Positions 23,346-36,122 of a stretch of DNA of 64,000 nt are shown here, piece by piece. Source of the DNA: Zonotrichia leucophrys gambelii. Taxonomy: Eukaryota; Chordata; Aves; Passeriformes; Passerellidae. Each line of letters opens with the position of its first letter. The first letter of the stretch is position 1. The notes below the pieces were generated by a model, which did no database searches, was not told the DNA's origin, and worked only from the letters and a program-made list of their open reading frames with translations. The translations under genes were made by a program, and so were the position numbers. The DNA is taken from positions 91,052,951 through 91,116,950 of the forward strand of contig NC_088172.1 in NCBI RefSeq assembly GCF_028769735.1. Reading direction: 5' to 3'.

Positions 23346-24523
23346 GGAAAATAGCATGAATGGATGATTTAGCAGACATGACCTATACAGAGATGTAAGT
23401 TTGGGGTTGCTCAGTCCATGGAAGAAAAAAGTGAGGGGATGGATGAACATGTGAGCACCTGTAAAATGTGGGAAGGAATAAGCTGTTTAGCATATATTTC
23501 AGGGAGAGGACTGTGTACTTGAGTCTTGTGGGAGCTTTGTGCAGAGCAGTCCCGGTGACAGGCTGTCACCAGAAATCCACGGGAGCCTCTTTTTAGCAAA
23601 TGTATTTATCTGGAACTGTTTCTGTGGCAATGGCCCTTCTTCTCTCCTGCTTTGTGATGGCCAAGCCTGAGAAACACGTGGTGGGAAGGGAGCCTGTGCT
23701 TGCCATTGCAGGAGAGCTGGCTCTGGCCCAGTGAGTGGAAGGGAGCAGGGCACTGCAGAGCTGTCCTGCCCCTCCGATGGATGCTGTCATGGCAAAGCTC
23801 ACCCTGTGCCTCCGTGCTGAGGAGGCAGCACCTTCGTGTCTGGGTGGGACCCCACAGGTGCTTGGTGAGAGGCGTGCTCTGATATCAGGCAATGAGATTT
23901 TTTAGCTGCTGGTGTAGGGAAGTTCAACATATATGCATTTGGCTTGCATAGAGAGGCCAGTCATTTTCCTCTGTAAGGCTGGAGGCAGGAGAGGTGACCA
24001 GAGTGAAAGCAGGAATGTGGCTTTAGACTCACTGCAGGACTTGGTGATCCTGCAGGAGCACCAGCTATCAGCTCTCAGGGTATGACAGATCCATCCCAAC
24101 AGATGTCCCTTTAGCACCAGCAGCCATAACATCCTGGATGTGTTGTCCTGAGGGGTTTGTTCTCATCTTTTAGGGAGATTTCTGTCTGGGGATGGGCTTG
24201 CTCTGCTCCATCATGTAGCAGCTACTGCAGCAAAGCAATATTAGGAAGTAAGATTTTAGCTGTCTTCCATGTGATTAGTCCTGCTTGAGGGAGGGGGAAG
24301 GGCCTCACACTCCCTATTAATCATTTCTTCTTCCCTCCTCCCATCTGCTCAGTGATTCTCTTGCTCTTGCATACACCACTAATATTTGATTACTTTTATT
24401 TCTCTCGGATTCTCTGGCTCCCTCCCTGTCCTTGTTGGTTCTTTCTTGAATCTCTGCCCTTCTTGCTCCCACGTTCTTGCAGAGATGCTACTCAATGACC
24501 TAATTTTCTTCCCTAGCTTCCTT

Positions 24524-24573
24524 AAAAAAAAATTAAAAAGAAAAAGAAAGAAAGAAGAAAAAGAAAGAAAAAA
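24524..24573. repeat. A-rich (GAAA)n-like tract
   Basis: Fifty bases of almost pure A and G with irregular GAAA and GAAAA units. The apparent Lys-rich frame across it is low-complexity and not a protein. Confidence 0.85.
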
Positions 24574-26163
24574 TACTCTGAAGTTCCTCATTCCCTTCTC
24601 CATGGACATTACGCCTTTTCCCAGCAGTCAGCACCTTCAGCCAGAGTTGTAGAGCATGTGTGGGCAGTGCCTGCTTCCCTCCTCCTCCTCTTTGGGCCCT
24701 CCCCAGAGGGTGCAAGCCTGACTCCTCCTCCACCTCCTTCTCTTCCAGCTGCTTTCACTAGCCTCCTAGCTCTTCTTGGCAGTGAGGAGCCTGGACATCT
24801 GTAGAAGCAGCTGGAAGCAAGATGGAGAGCCAATATCCTGCAGCTCATCAGATCCCTACAAACCTCAGCTCAGGAACAAACTGCTTCATTTGCTGCGTTT
24901 TTGTGCCCTTTTAGTTCGCAGCGCACGCCGCTCGTTCCTCACGATCCCAGCAAAGCTCCAGCTTTATTGATACATGTCATGGCATGGCTATAGCCTGTTG
25001 TTTTAGAAATGTTGTCACCAGTCTGTGAATCACAAGAAGAAGACAAAGTTAAGCTTTGTTTCCACTTGGATTTTCAGCACTACCTGCCATTAGCATCATA
25101 CGGCTCCACGGACAGTATTTAATCCTGCGTTAGTAAAATTTGACCTCTGTCAAACAAACAGCAGTACCACAAATTCATAGTCCTGAGAACACAGCAAAAG
25201 TGTTTTTTGCTGGTTCTCTGTCACCTTCCCTCCTGACTTACATCAAAACCTTCCTGCGAGGATGACTGGTGATATTCTGAAAGGTGACAGTCATCCTTCC
25301 CTGTAGCCCTGGAAGGCAGCGTTACACCGAGCTCCGCAGGCTGAAGGAGCACAAGGAGGGGCAGGATCCCCGTGCGGTTCCTGTGGAGGTGGGAGAAGCT
25401 GGCGGGGGCTGGGAGCTGCAGCGTTTTGCAGCAGGGCGTTCGGGGATGGGCCCCCGAAGGGAAGCTCGCAGCCGCGGTGCCGTGAAAAGCCTCGCAGCGT
25501 GTTACATGATGCAAGCTCCTGGCAAGGGCTGTAATTGTGTCACTGAAATGGCTGAGCCACAATGCTCAGGGAAAGGTTTTTCCTGGTGAGCCTGCGAGCA
25601 CACTGTCCCCTTCCCTGGTGCACGAGAGGCCAGGGGTACCACAGAGTGCTGAGAGAGCTCCTGTTTGGGGAAGGGTTCCTGTGCTCTGGTTCGGATTTGA
25701 AATGTGCCAATTTGTGGCTGAGAGCACGTAACATGAGATATAACTAGACAGATGCTTTAAAAATATTTTTCAAAGGACTTGGAAATGAGTGTGACGATTA
25801 CGGACACCATTTTCATAAAGCTTTCAGCCCAGCATCCTGTTTTACTTTCATGACAAACTGCAGTTATGCACAAAACCAGCTACTGGAGTTTTTAATATCT
25901 TGCTCCCTCAGCAGTAGCTGTTTGCTTTCAAATGCCATTATTTGCACCCAGAGCCGTTGGAGCACAGAGGTGCAAAGTAAAGGGAATTGCTTTAGAAATC
26001 AGGCTTTAGGCTTGGTTTGGGGTCAGTCTTCAAACCACCAGCTCTGACATGGCTGGGCAGTGCTTTGCAGCGTGGGTGCCCATAGGTACCGGTGGGTGCA
26101 CAGAGCCTGCATGTGGTGTTGTCAGGTGTCTAAGTCCAGTATAAGGCAAATACCATTTGCAAG

Positions 26164-26206
26164 TAGCCCTAATATGTCCTTAGCCCTAATATGTCTTTTT
26201 TTTTTT
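26164..26206. repeat. 17-bp tandem duplication plus T run
   Basis: TAGCCCTAATATGTCCT at 26164-26180 is repeated at 26181-26196 with one base lost, followed directly by a run of T. It is a recent small tandem duplication by slippage. Confidence 0.85.
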
Positions 26207-26918
26207 CTTCCCCTGTCTCTAAACCTTTGCTGTGAAACAGAGCTCTCATATTTTCCATTCCTAATTCAAGAGCTGGAGGGATTGCTAAAGCCAGGTATCA
26301 AGTTACAGGAGAAAGAGTGAAGACATTTGGTTGCAGCTTCATTGGCTCACACAGTGCAGACACCCAAGCAAACATTTTCATCAGCCCCCATGTCTCTGTT
26401 AAAACTCTAAGGAAAGTCATCTTTTCTCTAGGTCTGTCCTTGGGAAGGACACTGCCTGCAAGGAAAGTTCCCTTCAATAGAGGAGTTCGAAGGCTGGAAA
26501 CAGGAGGAAGGAAAAACCCTGTAACGATCAAAAAGCATCTCGTCCATAGTACAGGAAATGTTGTTCCTACTCATCTGAATTACCAAAATAAGGCAAACCA
26601 ACAAGTTTCAACAATAACAATGTTCAAATTAAAAAATCCTTTGAATGGGTAATGTGTGTAGCTTAAAATGTGACTCAGCCAGGAATTGTTACTATTTCTG
26701 GTACTGTTTTAGTTTTTAAACATAGTCTACTTCAGATATTTGGCATGTCCTTGGTTGTGATAGGAGGCTGATTAGAGGTGGTGACTAAATATCCTTTATG
26801 GGCTGACTAATTCAAGCCTGGATCTTTTTTGCTGAAATTGGGATTTGACACTCTCCAGGTTAGACATGAACTTGAGTGAAGAATGCAGTGTGTAAAAGAA
26901 AGCCAAACCCCTGTATTC

Positions 26919-26934
26919 TTTTTTTTTTTTTTTT
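26919..26934. repeat. Poly(T) tract, 16 T
   Basis: Uninterrupted run of 16 T in a pyrimidine-rich neighbourhood. Simple sequence. Confidence 0.9.
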
Positions 26935-27801
26935 GCCTTCTTGTTATTACCTCCTATCTAGCATTTATTTTCTTGTTGGTGTTTTCAAGACCATGTATTT
27001 TTTCCTCAGACAGAACCTCTTCTCTGTGTTAGCATGCTTTCTTCAAACTTTCAGCTGCTTCTGTTTGATTCTTAGAGTGGTGGTGTGTGTTTGGCTGTTT
27101 CCTCAGTAGTTTGTCCTACCAGAAGAGCCTTCTCACATCCTCTTTTCCTTTCCTATGTATTCTCTTGCTCTTTCCCCTGTGTGCTGGTTTTCCTTTTGCT
27201 GATCTCCATGTGTTAGTCCTTTTTGTTGCTCATTTACAGTAGTCTGGCTGGGAATGATCTGCAGCCAGCTCTTCTGTTTCCCACCATGCCTTTCCTTTGG
27301 TAGAGCTGATGGGAAATGCTGTATTTCCCCCTTCCCTCCTCCCTCTAACCCCTTCCTCTCCTGCTTCCTTTGCTTGTACAGCTACGTGAAAAGAGCTTAA
27401 TAAAAAGGGCTTTGGGTAAAAGAGGAGCAGAACAAACTCCAGTTATTTCCCTGTGTGTGTTTTCTACTGTTTGCCTGTCCCTGCAAGCAGGCCCTCAGCT
27501 TTTGAAGCTGCGTATTCTTGGGAATCAGTAGAGAGATTAATTTTGGGCAGGGTAGTAGTGGACTGACATTTGATTTCCTTATTTCAGTGTGACTGTTATC
27601 CATATGCTGGAGCCCACACGTGACTTACAGCACCCACTCTCTGTGCTTCCTCAGTTTTTCTGCCCAACCTTTAGTTCACATTTTGTTGGCTACCCTTGCA
27701 GTGAAAAGAAGTAGAAATTGTCTTCTTTCCCACTGAAAGTTTAGGTTAAAATTAAAACACATACAGAGCTGCAGAAGCTCTGGGACTCATCTACTATATA
27801 A

Positions 27802-27820
27802 CCCAAAGGCTGCCTTTGGG
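27802..27820. repeat. 9-bp inverted repeat about one base
   Basis: CCCAAAGGC and GCCTTTGGG flank a single T. Arms of this length are expected more than once in 64 kb by chance. Confidence 0.8.
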
Positions 27821-28339
27821 GGCAGCCCTGGGAGCTTTTCAAAGAGCTGGAAAGGGGAGATTTCAGTGTTGCACACAAGGATTTTGCTTCTTGCTGCCCA
27901 TCTGGCAGTTGTGAAGGTGTCCCTAACCTGTAGTAGCTGTCAGTGTATGTTTGCTGTACTGAGATACTCCATGAACCCTAAATGTGAAGCATGCTGAGAT
28001 CTGAGGGGAACCATAAATGAATCTGTATTTTCTGTCTTTATTTTTTCCAGTTTGGTGGACAGTGATTTGTTGTGTGTGCTGCTTGTGTACCATGTTGCAT
28101 GAGCAAAGAGAGTCCATGCAATATGAAAGACACAAATCGAATTAAAACTGTCAAGTTCTTCCCCTCCTGCCACTTTTCCAGGCTGTTTTTTTCCTGTGTG
28201 GGCTGTGTGTTGTTTGCGTGCTTCCGCTGCAGCTCAGTGAAACACACAGCACTTCTGGAGAACAGACAAAACAAAATTAGGTGCTTTGTTGTTGCCCATA
28301 TGCCCAAAACTGAGGATAAGAAAAGACTCATCCCTTCTC

Positions 28340-28436
28340 ATGGTGTGACTCTTGGGGATGGTTCTGTGCAGGGCCAGGAGTTGGACTTGACAATCCTTGT
28401 GAGTCCCTTCCAGCTCAACAGATTTTGTGATTCTGT
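28340..28436 (+). mobile_element. CR1 non-LTR retrotransposon, 3' end fragment
   Basis: The segment carries the characteristic avian CR1 3' end. A GGGGATGGTTCTGTGCAG block is followed by GGGCCAGGAGTTGGACTTGA, then CCTTGTGAGTCCCTTCCAGC, and the element ends in ATTTTGTGATTCTGT. The last is a degenerate form of the short ATTCTRTG-type terminal repeat by which CR1 ends instead of poly(A). It is a typical severely 5'-truncated copy of about 100 bp with no coding capacity. It is the best lineage marker in the window, since CR1 copies of this kind are abundant in birds. The 5' boundary is approximate. Confidence 0.88.
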
Positions 28437-28570
28437 CCCTCATCACAGACCTTCAGTGCAAGCAGTAGGAGTTTGAAGAAGTTGGCTGAAAACCTGAAGG
28501 GAGTGGAAGGTCCCCTTCCATTCGTGTAATTCCAGGTGGGAACAGTGTGATGTAACCCTGAGCAGAGTCA

Positions 28571-28621
28571 CTGTGCTGATGTACCTTTGGCAAGAGCTGT
28601 GCTGATGTACCTGGGCAAGAG
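28571..28621. repeat. 26-bp tandem duplication, two copies
   Basis: Copy 1 is 28571-28596 and copy 2 is 28597-28621. Both start CTGTGCTGATGTACCT and end GGCAAGAG. They differ by a one-base deletion and neighbouring changes. This indicates a local duplication of modest age. Confidence 0.88.
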
Positions 28622-30951
28622 GAAGAAAAGCTGTGAGACAGCCTCTTGTCAGGAGCTTCTCCCTGCAGTCCAGATTCCTGAAAGACAGGTCACATCCAAC
28701 CAGGCATGAGGGATGCTGAGTGAGGCTGTACAGCCTGTGCTCTGCAGGCTGGATAGGTCCTTTGAGCCTTTGCCTATGAATACAGGAAGGACACACTGTG
28801 GAAGGTGCTTTATGCAGATGCCTTCAATAGATGAGGAAAAAGAAAGCCCAAGTTATCTGCCTCTTCTTCCATCTTGCCCTTACAAATGCCTCCCATGGTT
28901 GCTAGCCCTTTCCTGGGAGGCACAACCCCCTTCCCTCTGAGGGGCTATGGGCTGGAGGCTTGCTCTGGGGCACTCCAAAGAGGCAAATCACCTTTGGGAA
29001 TAAGACAAGGATATTTGGATCACACCTGCATGCCCTGCTGTGTACCCTGGTGTTCAGGAAGGGGTATTACTGGAGAGCTGTTACAGATGAAGCTCAGATG
29101 AGCAAAACCAGATGTCAAACATATTTTCTACCTATCCAAGCTGTCCCCTACTGTAATAATGGCAGCAGGAGAAACTTTAAACCTTCTGCCTGTGAAAATG
29201 TAGCCCCAGACTTTGAATTGCTTGTTCAGCTGCTGTGTCAGATAGATGGTGTGGGACAGAAGCACACATCATCCTCTGTCAGTGTGGGAGGCTCCCACAG
29301 CAAGGTGGACAGGATGCTGAGGGTGGGACAGCTTGGAAAGGCTCCCCAGAGCCAATCCACATGTGCTCTCAGTCACTGCCTGTCCTTTACTCAGGCAGGA
29401 GTTTCAGGCTGGGCGCTGTAGCTCACAGTCTGACCCCAGATGTGTGTTAATTATTTATTTTCCTCCACGTGCTGGCAGATGGTTGGAAGAAGAGTCTGCC
29501 AAGCATAGTGCATGCTTGAGGGCAGTGATTTTGAGACACGTTGTTGAGATTATCTGATGTTTCACATTTTCTGTAATTTAGTTTGTGTGTATGTGAAGGG
29601 AGTATTTAAAACTTGCAGACAATAGTTTGCTGGGTTGCAGGGAATGAAACCCCTAATGAATAGTCCATTGTTTACATCCATTTGAGGCTGTTTCTTTGCT
29701 GAATTAGTGCCATGAAACATAGCTGCAACTCTGTTGTTTTTAACTCCCCTCTCCTTACCCATCCCCCCTTCCTATTCCTTATGGTTGCTAAATCATGCTG
29801 CTATCTTCTCTACACAACTTTCCAGGCTTCCTTCTCTCCTCTTGATTTTCTTCTGCTTATACCTCTTGTCCAAACTGGGTCATCTTTTGCTTCTAGTGTG
29901 ATACATTTTCCCATCCTTGGCCTCTTGGACTCACACGTCTAAATCTCCCTCTTGCCATTGCCTTTCCCTCCCCATCCCCTTGCTTTGGAGCTCTTTCTGT
30001 GCCAGTTTGCAGCTGTGTGTAGCTATATAAGTGTTTTATTTCATGTTTGCCTGCAAGCCCTCTGCCCAGTTTCTAGCTCCTATTTTCCTCGCCATTCAGG
30101 AGGCTTCTCCCCTTGCTCTGTCAGCTCCACACTCTGATCTCTGTGCCTTCTTCTGGTGACCCCTACCATTTGAGGTAGCTCCATTTCCCCTGTCTTCAAA
30201 CAGATAAGTGGTTGGTTGGCAAAGTTGTAAGCTTTTTTTTCTGTACTCTGATTTGTAGATGGTCCTTTTTTTGTGTGTGTGTTGCTAATTGATGCTATGT
30301 AGCTGTTTACCTGCATAATGCTGTGATTGCTCAGACTGATGCATACCACACTCTGGAACTATTTTCTTTCCAACCCTGATTTATAGATAACTGCAAAAAG
30401 CAATTCTTGGCTGCCCTGTTTTGAAAACTATTACACCACAAAAAACTCATTACATGAACACAGCACCTGATATAAAGAAGCTCTGTTTGGTTTTCTGGTT
30501 TCTCCCATGAAAAAAAAGCTTCCTTTTGTTATTGAAGCAATAATTCCCCTCAAATCATATTTAAAGGATGTCGGCACCAAGGCTTGCCTGCTCTTCTAGG
30601 ACTTCCTGGAAATTGGAACTGGGGATTTTTTCGTAATCAATGGAGGGAATGGGGTATTTTGGAGAGATTTTGTTTGTTTTCAGGATAGGCAATGTGCACA
30701 TGCCTCATAATACAAACCCACCACATTTCTATCAGGCTTGTGTATACCAGATGAAATGCTAGCAGAGGTATCTGCATAGAATTCCCTGTGGATGAAGGTG
30801 TTGGGAGGGTTGGAAAGCCCCAAAGATGTCAGGAAAATAGGTACAGACCAACAGAGAGTCTCCTTTAATTAAAGGAGTGCTGTGCATTGAGCAAATCAAG
30901 TGCATTTGCTTCCCTTTTTTTCCACAACCTCAGTGGGATGCCCTCTGGACT

Positions 30952-30985
30952 GCAATGCTGTAAATTGAGAGCAATGCTGTAAATT
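30952..30985. repeat. 15-bp repeated word, period 19
   Basis: GCAATGCTGTAAATT occurs exactly at 30952-30966 and 30971-30985, separated by GAGA. Small tandem duplication. Confidence 0.85.
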
Positions 30986-31680
30986 TTGAAATACTGTTTG
31001 TTTGTGTAGGATGGTGCTGGTGTCCTTTTGGGTCAGCATGGCTGCTCTAAAATATGGCAAAATCATCAAGTGACAAGCAAACCAATGATGCTTCAGCCCA
31101 ATACCAAAGAAAATCCTGCAAGAGAGAATTAGCTGTGAAAATTTCTCTGTTGCTACAGAACTCATTTGGTTGCATATATTATGCCAGAGTTGAATGATTG
31201 AAGAAATACTCCAATTGGTAAATTAATATTTGTGCCAGTTAAAGGACAGCTTATTCGTGCATAAAACCTGAGACACCTGGTAGTGGTGTGGACAGGTTGT
31301 TTTTGAATGAATGTGCTTGTTGGAAGGCAGGGGAGGAGTGAAATGCCTTTGTGTCTTTAAAGTTAATTTCTCCTTTTGATGCCATATACTGTTAAGGAAA
31401 CCGGATTTTGGGGACATGTTAGTTCTGTTAGCAGCAAAAGTTTCTGCTTCCTACAGTGGGGATCCTTTCTCCTTCCTACTTCCACTCCAGATTGATGTTA
31501 AGATCCTGAGGCTGTGGCACTGCTTTTGTTTTGGCCTCTTACTTCCCTCTAAAAACACAGAGTCAATACGTATAATATGATCAATTCCTGACTTTTTTAT
31601 AACAATTTTCTCTTCTTCTCATCTCCATCACTAGACATTGCACATCCCTCCCAAACCAAACCCCTGTAGCTCAGAACTAG

Positions 31681-32599
31681 GTCACACCCCACCACCTGGA
31701 CAGCAGTCATGGCTTGCGTCACTGCTTGGCGTGACGTTGGCGAGCACTCAGCGAGCAGGACCGGCTCCTTCAGGGAGCAGGATGTGAGAACATCCTTTGT
31801 GATTCCTCCAGATGGGCCTTGGGAGGTGATGGGGGAGAGGACTCTGTTTACACAGGGAGAAAATAAGGAGGAGGTATAAGCTAACATGATCAGCGCACAG
31901 ATTTTCTGCTGGTTGGTTTGGATGATTTATAGTGGTGTACAGAGCTTTGTCGCCTTTAAGCCGACTTGTTCCACTGCTGGCCAGAGGTCAGCCCGTTGGC
32001 CTGTAAAAAATGAATTGTCGATGTCTGTGGCTTTTCCTGGTGGCCACAATCCTGGGGCTGTTGTCAGTCCTGCTGTTGAGCTCAACTGGGGGCTGGAGGG
32101 GGCTGTCCAGGATACTCGCTCAGCCTATTAGCAATGGTAATTTCATTTTGGACATCCCTATAAAGTGACCCTATGCAGGGCATATCCAAATCTCCTTTTT
32201 AGTTAGTGGGTAGAGGAGCAGCAGTGCCAGCAGTTGGACTGCCTGTGCTCAAAAATGTGATTTCTTGTTGCAGTGGTTACTTTGGAAAGCTCACAGGAAA
32301 GAGGCACACTTCCATTTTTCTTCAGATTTCAGTCGCTGCAAAAGGGTAGCTGCACAGCAGATAGGCACAATGGAATTAGCAGCAGAGGCAGAGGTATCTA
32401 TGAGCATGTGATCATTTTTGTATGACATGTACGTTGTGCTTCTTCCTGAGAAATGCTGGGAACAAATTGTCATAGAAATGAAAATACAGTCGGTCTGTTT
32501 TGGGCTGAGGCAAGAAATGAAGGCCCTGTAGCCTGGAGAGATGTGTATGAATCTGCGTGGGGAAAATGCTCCTTAATTAGATGGCTTGACAGATCCTGT
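31681..32599. other. Non-genic DNA, no gene seen
   Basis: Mixed-composition DNA without a coding exon. It contains the small inverted CRE-half-site pair listed separately, near 31720. Confidence 0.55.
31717..31736. promoter_or_regulatory. Inverted pair of CRE half-sites
   Basis: CGTCAC at 31717-31722 and GTGACG at 31731-31736 form an inverted repeat across 8 bases. Each contains the CREB/ATF half-site TGACG. CpGs are otherwise rare nearby. This is a possible binding site only. Confidence 0.25.
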
Positions 32600-32960
32600 T
32601 TCTCCTGCTCCTTCCGCAGTTTGCAGCGTTCAGTGTAGGAAACGCCTCCCGAACTCGCCCACCGCTGCCCTCACGGAAGGCCCGGCACACTCACCTGGAG
32701 TGCTCCGTGCCGTGTGGCTGGACGTCACCGAGACCTGGATCGTGACCCGTTTGGCTGGATGGACAGCTTCAGGCTGGGAGGGGAGCCCAGCACATCCCCT
32801 GCCCTCTGCAGCCCGTGTTCCTTAGTGCTCCTTCCCGGCAGCTGGCCGGGCTCTGTCCCGCGGGGCCTGGCCGGGCGCTGGGGCTGCGCCAGGGCCCTGT
32901 CCCCTCCTCCCGCACCGGGGAGCTTGCGGTGCTGCCGTGCTGCTGAGCACTGCTGCTCTG
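32600..32960 (-). promoter_or_regulatory. CpG-rich block, possible minus-strand first exon
   Basis: CpG density rises from about 32615 and is highest around 32830-32930. On the minus strand a perfect consensus donor, CTCCAG|GTGAGT, falls at 32696/32695, with CpG-rich DNA upstream of it in that orientation. It contains TGACGTC and a CCCGCGGGGCC-like stretch. This is the form of a first exon and promoter for a minus-strand transcript, possibly a long non-coding RNA. There is no TATA box and no recognisable coding frame. It may equally be a CpG-rich enhancer. Confidence 0.3.
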
Positions 32961-33889
32961 AAAGTTGCTTAACAGACAATGCTTGACTCTATCTTGACAA
33001 TACACCCTTTTCTTGAGAGAAATGAGAAGTTTCAATTTCAGTCACTAGCCTGTTTTTCATTGACCTGTTTTAGTCAGCAAGTCATGGCTTTACTGTGCCA
33101 GTCTCTCAAACTGCCACTCATGAGCCTAACGAGACAGTGGAGCAAAACTCCTCTCTTCTGTAGAAAATGCAAAGAGAGAAGAGACAGTTTTACCCCAAAT
33201 GTTAGAGGAGACTCAGTCAAATTAATGCTACAGTAAATGTAAAATATTTTTAATTTACAGAGTACTTTAGGCACCAATTGGGAGGTGGGCGGGAAGGGTT
33301 TGGAGTGAAGTTAATAAACCTTTTAAAACTTTTGACTGAATCTTTTATTCAGTGTTTGTATAACTCAGTTATCTGCTAGTTAATACCAGTATTTTTGATA
33401 CCTCTCCAGAGCCAATACATGACAGACCTTCAGCCCTGTTGGGTATTTGTGCTACAGCATATTTAATAGCCATGACAACAATTCAACAATTGTATAGAAG
33501 CTTCCCCTCCCTGTCTGAGTGTTGCAGGCACCAGAGTGTCTCCATTGGAAAACCCCTAAACATACAGTTTCAGCCAAAACTGGCTTAATGATAGTCTACT
33601 GAGAGCTTGACAGGCTTTTTTTTTCCTTTAAAAATAAAAAAGAAAAGGGGGCACTTTTTTCCCTTCCCCCCTCAATTTTTTTTCTTAACTTCTTCGCTGC
33701 TTTTGTGAAAGCTGCCGCTGTAAAACACAAGGCAAATTAAAAAAATAAATTGCTTTAAATTGCTTAACAGGCTTGATGGGACAAAGCCTGGTGTGTTGGA
33801 GTGGCTGCAGGGAGCTCTGCGGCTGCTTTTGTATGATTTCAGAGGTGAATTTAGATGGCTGGAAGATAGATGGGTGCCAGATGCAGTTT
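32961..33889. other. Non-genic DNA, no gene seen
   Basis: AT-leaning DNA with a T-rich and A-rich low-complexity patch at about 33618-33680 and nothing coding. Confidence 0.6.
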
Positions 33890-34400
33890 GACACAGATTC
33901 CGGCAGCTGCTCCTGCGCGAGGTTTCATTAGTGGTGAGTTAGCGAGCAGCAGAGCGCCGGCGAGGCCCCCAACGCTGCGCTGACAGCAAGAGCACTGAAA
34001 CAATACAATATTCGCTAAGTGATTTTAATCTGGGAGATTAAATGACACCCAGTTGGTTTCTCGACTTAGAAAGCCAGCACAGTATAAAGCTGTTCATGGC
34101 ACTCACTCTACCCAGGCCCTTGTCACATACATTTCCATTGAGAGTGCTTTGCCGAGCCCCTCACCCTGAAATGGGAAGAGAAGGGTTGATTTTGTGTTGC
34201 AGACATATTTTTCCATCCTCGCTGTATAATGTGCTTTTAACTACAACAGGAAACATTGGCCTCACTTCAGCAAATGCTTACATTGGACCGAAGTGCTCGC
34301 GTGCTCCTGCTAAGCGCAGGCGAAACTGTTTGAAAGATTAGGGCCACGGTCTGTAAAGTGAACGGCTTCCTTTTAATAGATGGGCAAGTCCCAAAATCAG
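33890..34400. promoter_or_regulatory. Long element with conserved-enhancer look
   Basis: About 500 bases of complex, repeat-free sequence keep several isolated CpGs in an otherwise CpG-poor region, which is a hint of constraint. Within it TTTAATCT-GGG-AGATTAAA (about 34024-34042) is an 8-bp inverted repeat containing two TAAT homeodomain cores. The region also holds many AT-rich factor-like words. A 99-codon frame runs through 34042-34341, but the peptide matches no family. I read it as a conserved non-coding element, by appearance only. Confidence 0.3.
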
Positions 34401-36122
34401 GAAGCAGTTGGTATTTATGGGCTTGGGCAATTGGGTTTGGTTTTAAATAAACCAGTGTACTACAATGGATGACTTGATAGAAATGGTGGAGGAGCTGCTG
34501 TTCCCCAGGAAGATGGAGTTTTATTTGTAGAGAAACACTAAAGATTAGGACTTGGTGAAGGGAGGGAAAATGTAATTGAACTTACTTGCAATACAACCCA
34601 GGCTGACTTCAAGATTCTTCTAGGGGTACTTAATGGGCTGTATTTTGGGAACCCTCACTGTGGCACATTTACTGTGTGGTTATTCAGACTTTCTGTGTTT
34701 TTTGTGTATCTCTAATTGCTTCAGCAAGTAAATCCTTGACTAGGAAAAAAAAAGGTTTTCTCCTCTGATAGATGGGGGAAAATATGTAGGGAAGCAAACA
34801 AACAAGATCTTTCTTTCACATGTACCACCTGAATTTTGCCTTTGCATATTTAACTGCTGATGTCAAACTACTCTGTTCACTTTGAGTCATTTGCTATCCT
34901 CACAGTAAACAGACAAACCATCTTTTTTTTTTCCCCTCCAGTAAATATGCGAGTTGGATGTGTATGGGCTGCTGTCTTTGGATCTCAACTGTTGTTTGTA
35001 ACATTTCTGCATGTTACAATTCTGTTTCTAGATGCCTTTGGTAAATACCCCATGCATGGCTTCAATTAAGCTTTCTATATTGAGAAAGTATGCCTTAATT
35101 TATCAGGTTAAAGATATCTCTGTTACATCAATTTGTTCACAGTGTGTTGTGACCTAATCAACTAGGGATGTAAGCCATTTCATGAGGAGTAATTACTCAA
35201 CAACAAAAAATGTCTCTCTTTCCTAATAGCTGTGAGTGAGTTGGCTAATTGGAATCCATTTTGGTAGTGGCAGGTCAGCAATCAGGAGGTGGCTTTCCTG
35301 GCTGGCTTCTAGGTGGGAGGGAGAAGGCAGCAGCAACAGAAACACAGAGCTGTGGTTTCCTCAGGTCACTGGGAGAGCTTCTCTCCGTTGGATCAGTGTC
35401 ACATGTGCTGGCATCAGGGTGTCCTCATGATCCCCTTTACCACCAATGCTGTGACAGTTTGGTCAGAACCCTTTCCTGGATATTTCTGAGGGAAAAAATT
35501 CATGAGTGGGTTGGAAATGCCAGATCTTCTTTCAAGACTTGCATAAGAGTTCTGGTGTTATTATTGTTAGTGGGGGCAGGGGTCTGCAGTGATGTGACAA
35601 ATCTCCATGGCCTGGCTAGGCCTTGGTCAGGAGATGATGTGAAGTTTAGGGGTGATGGCTCGTTATGTCTCTACTCAAATCAACTTATGACAGTGACTGA
35701 GCAATTTTTGCTTTCAGTGCTGCATCACTCACATTAGCTGCCAGTCCTGCAGCAGGATGGGGGTGATGTGCAGAGGCATCTCCTAGATGACCCTACTGGT
35801 TGCTGTCCTGTTTTCCTACTTGATAGATCACTGAGGTGCATTTTGGCTTTTTCTTCATTTTTTTTCCTCCCCTCCTTGTCTTCAAACCTTGCTGAGAGGG
35901 AGGTGGAGAGGAAAATCCTCATGAATTAACATTATTTCCCTGGTGGGCTTTGCTGCCATTTTATCTAATTACGCCTGCTGTTTTCCAGATCACATTGTAA
36001 GCATTTGCATGAAGGGGCTTTCACTTACCTCCTCAAGTAAATTAAATAACAGCCCTTAGGCTGGGCTGACAGCATAATGCATTTTCATGTGGGAGATCAA
36101 CAGCTCCCATACCTTGAGATGG

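Larger units (their letters stand above)
21041..28339. other. Non-genic DNA with simple-sequence tracts
   Basis: No gene is supported. The stretch holds the poly(A), poly(T) and A-rich tracts and small duplications listed separately. A modest CpG-containing patch occurs near 25300-25500 without a TATA box or donor. The frames of 80-110 codons on both strands match no family. Confidence 0.6.
28437..31680. other. Non-genic DNA, no gene seen
   Basis: No coding exon or RNA gene is supported. A 153-codon + frame at 28960-29421 shows no motif or family resemblance, and its codons look non-selected. Two small tandem duplications are listed separately. Confidence 0.6.

Noticed and set aside
24380..24610. 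Lys/Phe-rich frames over the GAAA tract
   Set aside because: Translated simple sequence, not a protein.
27802..27820. 9-bp inverted repeat as a possible terminator or RNA structure
   Set aside because: Arms of nine bases around a one-base centre are expected more than once in 64 kb, and stem-loop terminators do not apply to vertebrate genes.
30800..30840. Possible second CR1 fragment (GGGTTGGAAAG word)
   Set aside because: Only one short word matches. The terminal motif and the rest of the CR1 3' end are missing.
35249..35737. 162-codon + frame
   Set aside because: Unrecognised low-information peptide without exon boundaries or start context to support it.
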